This document shows positions 58,646 through 64,000 of a stretch of 64,000 bases of DNA, piece by piece; position 1 is the stretch's first letter, and each line of letters opens with the position of its first letter. The stretch lies in NCBI GenBank assembly GCA_040219135.1, contig JAVJTA010000013.1:248001-312000 (forward strand), in the 5' to 3' direction. The position numbers and the translations under genes are program-made. The notes beneath the pieces are model-generated. The model was not told the origin of the DNA. It made no database searches and saw only the letters and a program-made list of their open reading frames with translations. Source of the stretch: UBA7803 sp040219135 (GTDB taxonomy: Bacteria > Pseudomonadota > Gammaproteobacteria > Pseudomonadales > Azotimanducaceae).

Positions 58646-60942
58646 GAGCGCACACGCTCGCCGAGGGACCGCAGGTTGATACCACAGCCCGGCTTGCTCC
58701 GCAAAGCGGCGTCGTCCGGCAGGCGCACCGTGACCACCTCCGCGCAGCCGGCGTCGGCCAGCAGTCCGGTGCTGTACTCGACGGTCTGCAGGTGATCCTC
58801 GGGGGGGTGCTGCAGCGGCCGCACGCCGAGGTGAGTCATGATCTCGTCCCACACCTTCATGGCGCCGCTGGAGCCCGTGAGACCGGTGGGGGAGTTGTCG
58901 TCCTTGCCCACCCAGACCACGCTCAGGTGGGCGTCGTCGTAGCCGGCGAACCAGCTGTCGCGGAAATCGTCCGAGGTGCCGGTCTTGCCGGCGGTGCCGG
59001 CGCGGGCGAAGCGCGAGGTGGTGCCGGTACCCATCAGCATCACCGCTTCCAGGCCGCGCCCGAGGCTCTGGGCGACCTCCGGCGCGATGCGCTGCTCGAG
59101 GTCGAGACTGTGTCGGGAAATCGGCACGCCGGTTTCGTTGAGCACCGCGACCACGGCCTTCGGCGGCATGTAGAAGCCGCCGCTGGCGAAGGTCCCGTAC
59201 AGGGTCGCGACCTGCAGCGGCGTCATCGGCTCGGCGCCGAGCAGCAGCGACGGAAAGCGGTTCCCGGGCGGCGATCCGGTGAGCTCGCCGAGGCGGTCCG
59301 CCACGGCGTCGACGCCGAGTTCCAGACCCAGCGCCACGGTGGCCAGATTCAGCGAGTCGCCGAGACCGCGGACCAGCGGCACGGGCCCGTGGAACTCGTT
59401 GTCGAAATTGCGCGGCGACCACGTCCCCGTGGGCTGCTCAAGATAGATGGGCGCGTCGTTCACGCTGCTCGCCAGGTTGTAGCCGCGTTCCAGAGCGGCG
59501 AGGTAGACCACCGGCTTGACCAGCGAGCCGATCGGGCGGCGCGCATTCAGGGCGCGGTTGAAGCCGTCGAATCCGGCGCTGCGCCCGCCGGCCACGGCGA
59601 GCACCTCGCCGGTCTGGTTGGCGCTTACCACGACCGCGCCCTGCAGCGAGTCCGGCTCCAGGTCGCGGGTCCTCTCCAGCCGGGTCAGGGTGTCCGCCAG
59701 GGCCCGTTCCACCGCGTCCTGGGCATCCGGCTGCAGGGTGGTGAAGATGCGCAGGCCCTCCGACGTCAGCGCCTCTTCCGGATAACCCTCGCCCAGCTCC
59801 TTGCGCACCAGGTCCATGAAAGCCGGATGGTACGCACCGCCGGTGCGCGTGCCGCGCACGACCTTGAGCGGCATGGCGTGGGCGCGCTCGTGGACCGACT
59901 CGTCGATGAGCGAGCCGTCGAGCATCTTGTCCAGCACCAGATCGCGGCGCGCCAGGACCCGTTCCCGATGGCGGAACGGGTTGTAGAACGACGGGCCGCG
60001 GATCACGGCGATGAGCGTCGCGATCTCGTCCACGCTCAGCTCTTCGAGCGGGCGGTTGAAGTAGTACTGGGCGCCGAGCCCGAAGCCGTGCACCGCGCGC
60101 TGCCCGTCCTGGCCCAGGTAGATCTCGTTGATGTACGCGTCGAGGATGTCGGTCTTGTCGAATCGTGCTTCGAGGATCACGGCCATGGCGATCTCGCGCA
60201 GCTTGCGTTCCACGGTCTGGCGGTTGTCGAGGAAATAGCTCTTCACCAGCTGCTGGGTGATGGTGCTGCCGCCCTGCTGGATTTCTCCGGCCCGGGCGTT
60301 CACCCAGGCGGCGCGCAGAATGCCAGTGACGTCGAAGCCGGCGTGCTCGTCGAAGTTCTGATCTTCCACCGCCTTGAGCGTTTCGCGCAGCAGGTCGGGG
60401 ATCTGCTCCGGGGTGAGCACCAGCCGGTCTTCGCCATGGCTCGGGAAGAAGCTGCCGATGATCAGCGGGTCCAGCCGGACCAGCGGAACCGGCCGGCCGG
60501 TGCGGTCGCGCAGTTCGCTGATGCGTCCGCCGTCGAAGGTGAGTTCGACGCGCTGGCTCGCGCGATTTCGTTCCATGAAGCGGAACGCCCGCAGGTGCAC
60601 CTGCAGGCGCTGGTCGGTGCGCTTGTAGGTCCCGGGCGAGGCAACGCTGCCCATGGGTTCGTATCCCAGCCGGTCCAGCTCGCGAGTGATCTGAGCCAGG
60701 TTCAGCGCCGCGCCGGGGTAGAGCTCCAGGGGCTGAGCGTAGATGACAGCGGGCACCGACCAGCGCCGGCCCTCGAAGGTGCTGGTAATGGTGCGGTCGA
60801 GGTAGAACAGGTAGCCGGCCACGGCCACGCCGAGCAGCGTGCCGAGCACCAGTCCGGCGAGGGCCAGGGTGCGCAGCAGTCGGCGCAGTCCCCGGGCCGG
60901 CTTGCGCGAGCGGCGGCGCCTGCCGCGCCGGCGCTCAGCCAC
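58627..60942 (-). CDS. mrcB: Bifunctional penicillin-binding protein 1B
   Basis: 771 residues. One membrane helix (about 24-48) follows a basic start (RRRGRRRRSRK). A UB2H-like region (about 65-150), GT51 glycosyltransferase (Glu193 in VEDQNFDEHAGFD; GGSTITQQLVKS) and transpeptidase domain (Ser472 in GSLVK, SLN near 532, KTGT near 651) follow in the family order. It builds and cross-links peptidoglycan. The TPR lipoprotein gene overlaps its end. Confidence 0.93.
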   Translation of the reverse strand: MAERRRGRRRRSRKPARGLRRLLRTLALAGLVLGTLLGVAVAGYLFYLDRTITSTFEGRRWSVPAVIYAQPLELYPGAALNLAQITRELDRLGYEPMGSVASPGTYKRTDQRLQVHLRAFRFMERNRASQRVELTFDGGRISELRDRTGRPVPLVRLDPLIIGSFFPSHGEDRLVLTPEQIPDLLRETLKAVEDQNFDEHAGFDVTGILRAAWVNARAGEIQQGGSTITQQLVKSYFLDNRQTVERKLREIAMAVILEARFDKTDILDAYINEIYLGQDGQRAVHGFGLGAQYYFNRPLEELSVDEIATLIAVIRGPSFYNPFRHRERVLARRDLVLDKMLDGSLIDESVHERAHAMPLKVVRGTRTGGAYHPAFMDLVRKELGEGYPEEALTSEGLRIFTTLQPDAQDAVERALADTLTRLERTRDLEPDSLQGAVVVSANQTGEVLAVAGGRSAGFDGFNRALNARRPIGSLVKPVVYLAALERGYNLASSVNDAPIYLEQPTGTWSPRNFDNEFHGPVPLVRGLGDSLNLATVALGLELGVDAVADRLGELTGSPPGNRFPSLLLGAEPMTPLQVATLYGTFASGGFYMPPKAVVAVLNETGVPISRHSLDLEQRIAPEVAQSLGRGLEAVMLMGTGTTSRFARAGTAGKTGTSDDFRDSWFAGYDDAHLSVVWVGKDDNSPTGLTGSSGAMKVWDEIMTHLGVRPLQHPPEDHLQTVEYSTGLLADAGCAEVVTVRLPDDAALRSKPGCGINLRSLGERVRSWLGND

Positions 60943-60966
60943 GATGACCGGCGCCCGGGCGCCGGC

Positions 60967-61680
60967 CTAGACCGACCCGAGCCTCGACTGGGCCGACCGG
61001 TATTCGGCCTCGGAGAGAACGCCGGTGTCGGCCAGGCGCTTCAGCTCCCGGCCGTTGCGGTCCGCGCTGTCGTTCACCAGGCCGAGCCAGGTCCCGAGCT
61101 TGCGCAGAACCAGCCGCACGCCGCGCCAGAGTTTCGGAAGGAGCCAGCATAGGAGGAGCAGGAATACGACGAAGAACGCCAAGAATACCATGGGATGCTG
61201 GAGCGCTGCCCAGAGTCCGGCAAAGACCGCGACGTCCTCGGCGAACGACGCGGCCCAGTTCGAGAACGGCTCCGGGGAGGTGTTGATCAGCACCCGGCTG
61301 CCGGCCTTGGTGGCGTGGGTGGCGGCGGTCACGCCGCCGCCCACCAGCCCGGCGGCGATCGCCAGCGCCGGGGTCACGTCGCCCACGGCGCCGGCGGCGA
61401 GCGCGGCGCCGGCCGGGATCCGGATGAAGGTGTGAAGGGCGTCCCAACCGGTGTCGACGCCCGGTGTCTTGTCGGCCATGAACTCCACGCAGTACATGAA
61501 CGCCGCAGCCAGAATGACCATCGGGTCCTGAACGACCTCCAGGGTCGGCGGCAGGTCGATGTAGCCGAGGGTGCCGCCCAGGCCGAGCATTCCCACGGCG
61601 GCGTACAGGTTGATGCCACTCGCCCAGGCGACGCCCATGGACAGGGCGACGGTCTGAATCAGCGCGTCGTATTCGGTCAC
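60967..61680 (-). CDS. DUF4126 membrane protein with C-terminal SHOCT-like tail
   Basis: 237 residues from GTG 61680. SMGVAWASGINLYAAVGMLGLGGTLGYIDLPP and GAVGDVTPALAIAAGLVGGGVTAATHATKAGSRVLIN match DUF4126, with four or five membrane helices. The last 30 residues (ELKRLADTGVLSEAEYRSAQSRL) form a SHOCT-like hairpin similar to the N-terminal extension of the TpsB protein at 23.2 kb. Function unknown. It is divergent from the riboswitch-controlled receptor. Confidence 0.75.
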   Translation of the reverse strand: MTEYDALIQTVALSMGVAWASGINLYAAVGMLGLGGTLGYIDLPPTLEVVQDPMVILAAAFMYCVEFMADKTPGVDTGWDALHTFIRIPAGAALAAGAVGDVTPALAIAAGLVGGGVTAATHATKAGSRVLINTSPEPFSNWAASFAEDVAVFAGLWAALQHPMVFLAFFVVFLLLLCWLLPKLWRGVRLVLRKLGTWLGLVNDSADRNGRELKRLADTGVLSEAEYRSAQSRLGSV

Positions 61681-61753
61681 GGTCAGCCTCGTGAAAGCCG
61701 GATGTGGAGCGCTGATCTTAGGAGCCGCTAGCTGAACGCAAGCTGAAACGCGG

Positions 61754-61786
61754 CGCGTTGCACCCGCGTTGCACACGCGTTGCACC
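61754..61786. repeat. Three 11-bp direct repeats in the divergent control region
   Basis: CGCGTTGCAC occurs at 61754-61763, 61765-61774 and 61776-61785, i.e. once per 11 bp, on the same face of the helix. The third copy contains the putative -35 TTGCAC of the riboswitch promoter, so a regulator binding here would affect that promoter. No regulator is identified. Confidence 0.7.
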
Positions 61787-61809
61787 CGGAGGGCGCGCTG
61801 ACGGACAAT
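61780..61809 (+). promoter_or_regulatory. Candidate promoter of the TPP-riboswitch transcript
   Basis: -35 TTGCAC (61780-61785) and -10 GACAAT (61804-61809) are 18 nt apart, with three and four matches to consensus. Transcription would start near 61816, just before the riboswitch at 61820, which supports the assignment. Confidence 0.4.
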
Positions 61810-61819
61810 GCCAGGGTCC

Positions 61820-61914
61820 TAAGGGGTGGTTTCAACCTGAGACACCGCTCGTGGCCCGTGCACGGAGGTGGACCCTTTGAACCTGATCCGGATAACGCCG
61901 GCGTAGGGATAGGC
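61820..61914 (+). promoter_or_regulatory. TPP riboswitch (THI element)
   Basis: The conserved strings are present in order: GGGGTG then CTGAGA at 61838-61843, then ACCCTTTGAACCTGATCCGG at 61872-61891 and the closing GCCGGCGTAGGGA at 61897-61909. These form the pyrimidine and pyrophosphate sensor arms of the thi-box. It lies about 70 nt before the receptor ATG and should lower its expression when thiamin pyrophosphate is plentiful. Confidence 0.92.
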
Positions 61915-61941
61915 AATCCTCTCGAGACTGCTTTCTCCTGC

Positions 61942-61975
61942 ATTCCTTAGGGCGTTCGTTCAGCAAACGAGGAAT
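61942..61975 (+). promoter_or_regulatory. Possible Shine-Dalgarno-sequestering hairpin
   Basis: ATTCCT (61942-61947) pairs with AGGAAT (61970-61975) and CGTT near 61953-61960 with AACG at 61966-61969, with a short bulge. AGGA of this stem is part of the receptor ribosome site. It could be the expression platform of the TPP riboswitch, acting on translation. Confidence 0.4.
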
Positions 61976-61982
61976 TTGCGAG

Positions 61983-64000
61983 ATGAAAGCCCGAAGACTC
62001 CTGAACCTGGCCATCCTGGCGGCGCTGCCGCTGGACCACGGCGCCGTTCATGCCGCCGGACAGCCGATCGAAGAGATCGTCGTGACCGGTGAACTGCGCG
62101 AGTCACGCCTGCTCGACAGCGCCGCCAGCATCACCGTGCTGAGCCTGGCCGAACAGCGGGCGGGTACGGTTCAGCACCTCGAGGAGGTGCTCGACTGGGT
62201 TCCCAACGTCAACTTCGCCAGCGGCGGTGCCCGTGCCCGGTTCGTGCAGATCCGTGGGATCGGCGAGCGCGGGCAATTTGCCGAGCCGCTGAACCCGTCC
62301 GTCGGTCTGCTCGTGGACGGGGTCGACCTGACCGGCCTCGGGGTCTCAGCGACGCTGTTCGACGTCGATCAGGTCGAGGTGCTGCGCGGTCCCCAGGGCA
62401 CGCTGTACGGGGCCAACGGGCTGGCCGGGCTGATCAACGTGCGCACCGGCGATCCGACGCCGACGTTCAGCGCGCGGCTGCGCCTGGATGCCGCCGACTA
62501 CGATGCCCGGGGCATAGGCGGCGTGATCTCCGGACCGGTGTCCGGGAACCTGGGCTACCGCCTCGCCGCCCAGCGCTATCAGGACGACGGCTTCATGGAC
62601 AACGTGTTCCTCGGCCGCGACGACAGCAACGCCCACGACGAGCTGACGCTGCGTGGCAAGGTCGCCTGGACACCGGGCGATTCGCAGACGTGGACGTTCA
62701 CGGCGGGGCTGGTGGATGCGGACAATGGCTACGATGCGTTCTCTCTGGACAACGATCGCAACACTTACTCGGATCAGCCGGGCATGGACCAGCAGAAGAC
62801 GCGCTACGGCAGCGTGGCCGTGAACTGGGACGTTGCCGACGCCGCAAGCTTCGTCGGCACCCTCGGCGTCGCCCGCAGCGACACCGACTACGGCTACGAC
62901 GAGGACTGGAGCTACGTCGGCTTCGACCCGGCGGGCTATTCCTCCACGGACCGTTACCTGCGCGATCGAGAGACCGCGTCGCTTGACCTGCGGCTGGTGT
63001 CGGGTCCGGCGGGCCGGCTGCTGGACGACCGGCTCGAATGGGTGGTGGGCGTGTATGGCCTCGACCAGACCTCGGACCTGACCCGTCAATACACCTTTGC
63101 CAGCGGCGAATTCAGCAGCAGCCTCGACGTCCGGCGGCTCGCCCTCTACGGCGAACTCGAATACAGCTTCAGCGAGCGCACGCGGCTGACCTTCGGGCTG
63201 CGGGGTGAACGCCACGACGCCGGCTACCGGAACTCGGACGCCGTGTCCTTCGATCCCGTGGACCACATGCTCGGTGGCCGTCTGGTGCTGGAACGGGACT
63301 TCGGCGACGTCGCCATGGGCTACCTCAGCGCGACTCGCGGCTACAAGGTCGGCGGCTTCAACATCACCGGCACGCTGCCTGCGGCGCTGCGCGAGTACGA
63401 CCCCGAAAGCCTGTGGAGCTATGAGGCGGGCCTGAAGGGGCGCTGGCTCGACGGTCGCCTGAACGCCCGCGGCGCCGTGTTCGTCATGCGCCGCGACGAC
63501 GTCCAGGTGGCCACGTCGCTCACGGTGGATCAGGGCGGTGGCGCCGTGGAGTTCATCGATCTGGTGAGCAACGCGGCGGAGGGTCGCAACCGCGGCGCGG
63601 AGCTGGAGGTCGACTTCTCCCCCGCCGACGCGCTCACCCTGTTCGCCAACGTCGGCCTGCTGGACACCGAGTTCGTCGATTTCGTCAACATCAACGGCGA
63701 GGATCTCGACGGCGAGCCACAGGCTCACGCGCCCGGCTATCAGTTCTTCGTCGGCGCCGAGTACCGCTTCGCGCCGGGCTGGTTTCTGCGCCTCGAGGCG
63801 GAGGGAAAGGACGGCTTCTTCGTCAACGACTCCAACCGCGAGGTGGCGGATCGCGACGACGTGCGCACGGCTTCCTACGAGCTGTGGAACGCAAGCCTCG
63901 GCTACCAGGCGGAGCGCTGGAACGTGAAGTTCTGGGGCCGCAACCTCGGCGATGAAGACTACGCGGTGCGCGGCTTCTATTTCGGCAACGACCCGCGTAC
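61983..64000 (+). CDS. TonB-dependent outer-membrane receptor, thiamin-responsive (cut by window edge)
   Basis: 672 codons are open to the right edge, so the C-terminus is missing. A signal peptide (1-25, ending AVHAAG) is followed by a TonB box-like IEEIVVTG (29-36) and the plug domain (LEEVLDWVPNVNFASGGARARFVQIRGIGERGQF, VDQVEVLRGPQGTLYGANGLAGLINVRT). The barrel continues to the end. Its only visible control is the upstream TPP riboswitch, so it probably imports thiamin or a thiamin precursor across the outer membrane with TonB energy. The family alone would not have indicated this substrate. Confidence 0.9.
   Translation, partial: MKARRLLNLAILAALPLDHGAVHAAGQPIEEIVVTGELRESRLLDSAASITVLSLAEQRAGTVQHLEEVLDWVPNVNFASGGARARFVQIRGIGERGQFAEPLNPSVGLLVDGVDLTGLGVSATLFDVDQVEVLRGPQGTLYGANGLAGLINVRTGDPTPTFSARLRLDAADYDARGIGGVISGPVSGNLGYRLAAQRYQDDGFMDNVFLGRDDSNAHDELTLRGKVAWTPGDSQTWTFTAGLVDADNGYDAFSLDNDRNTYSDQPGMDQQKTRYGSVAVNWDVADAASFVGTLGVARSDTDYGYDEDWSYVGFDPAGYSSTDRYLRDRETASLDLRLVSGPAGRLLDDRLEWVVGVYGLDQTSDLTRQYTFASGEFSSSLDVRRLALYGELEYSFSERTRLTFGLRGERHDAGYRNSDAVSFDPVDHMLGGRLVLERDFGDVAMGYLSATRGYKVGGFNITGTLPAALREYDPESLWSYEAGLKGRWLDGRLNARGAVFVMRRDDVQVATSLTVDQGGGAVEFIDLVSNAAEGRNRGAELEVDFSPADALTLFANVGLLDTEFVDFVNINGEDLDGEPQAHAPGYQFFVGAEYRFAPGWFLRLEAEGKDGFFVNDSNREVADRDDVRTASYELWNASLGYQAERWNVKFWGRNLGDEDYAVRGFYFGNDPR

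Overview
The window is about 64 kb of high-GC, densely coding chromosome, with no rRNA or tRNA and no recognisable insertion sequence or prophage. Lipoprotein signals, TonB-dependent and POTRA-type outer-membrane proteins, a PBP1B-type synthase, a DUF6279 lipoprotein, a TcyP-like carrier and GlcDEF point to a Gram-negative proteobacterium, most likely a gammaproteobacterium rich in fatty-acid and CoA metabolism. The genus cannot be fixed from this alone. Many starts are GTG or TTG, stop/start overlaps are common, and GC-rich antisense shadow frames are long.

Layout. 0-2.4 kb: secreted protein, STN/HEAT-like lipoprotein and an SRPBCC protein. 2.4-2.6 kb: a compact minus-strand transcription unit with promoter, a perfect 13-nt Shine-Dalgarno, an 11-codon ORF and a terminator. 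2.66-8.5 kb: a six-gene ABC importer operon matching the rhizobial glycerol system GlpSTPQV plus a DUF2160-like protein, with an asymmetric pair of ATPases. 8.5-12.4 kb: DUF2254, an EEP-family phosphohydrolase, a methyltransferase and a glycosyltransferase-like protein. 12.4-18.4 kb (minus): thioredoxin, single-chain acyl-CoA carboxylase, polysaccharide deacetylase, glucosaminidase and VOC protein. 18.6-25.5 kb: a Cys-less CnoX-like protein, then a tightly coupled cluster of FHA protein, PP2C phosphatase, Ser/Thr kinase with an FGE-like domain, TpsB-type outer-membrane transporter and small secreted protein.

25.5-25.9 kb is the longest gene-free stretch, with an AT-rich palindrome and DnaA-box-like 9-mers. 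It precedes a glutamine-synthetase-family enzyme, a class I amidotransferase and a DUF6279 lipoprotein (25.9-29 kb). Then come Dps behind a good OxyR-like site, a PspC protein and a small membrane protein (29-30 kb). 30.3-39.6 kb carries lipid/CoA genes (CaiB-type CoA-transferase, two acyl-CoA ligases, two PaaI thioesterases), a degenerate GGDEF protein, a DUF3187 protein and GlpD. 39.6-44.7 kb: DUF2062, TcyP-like cystine carrier, Popeye-like membrane protein, TPR protein and a 42-aa Lys-rich protein. 44.7-49.5 kb (minus): TauD-type dioxygenase overlapping an alkylsulfatase-like hydrolase, GNAT, crotonase and an AmpG-like MFS protein. 49.6-52.2 kb: an ABC-2 exporter. 52.2-58.1 kb: RidA, an outer-membrane barrel behind a CRP-like site, glcDEF and a GNAT. 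58.1-61.7 kb (minus): TPR lipoprotein, PBP1B and DUF4126 protein. The window ends in a TPP riboswitch followed by a TonB-dependent receptor cut by the right edge, probably an outer-membrane thiamin-compound transporter.

Main points for a second look: the kinase/phosphatase/FHA cluster joined to an outer-membrane TpsB whose signal segment sits about 88 residues in; the minimal mRNA-like unit at 2.4-2.6 kb; the complementary degeneration of the two importer ATPases; and the thiamin riboswitch/receptor pair. Functional calls come from reading motifs, not from database searches.
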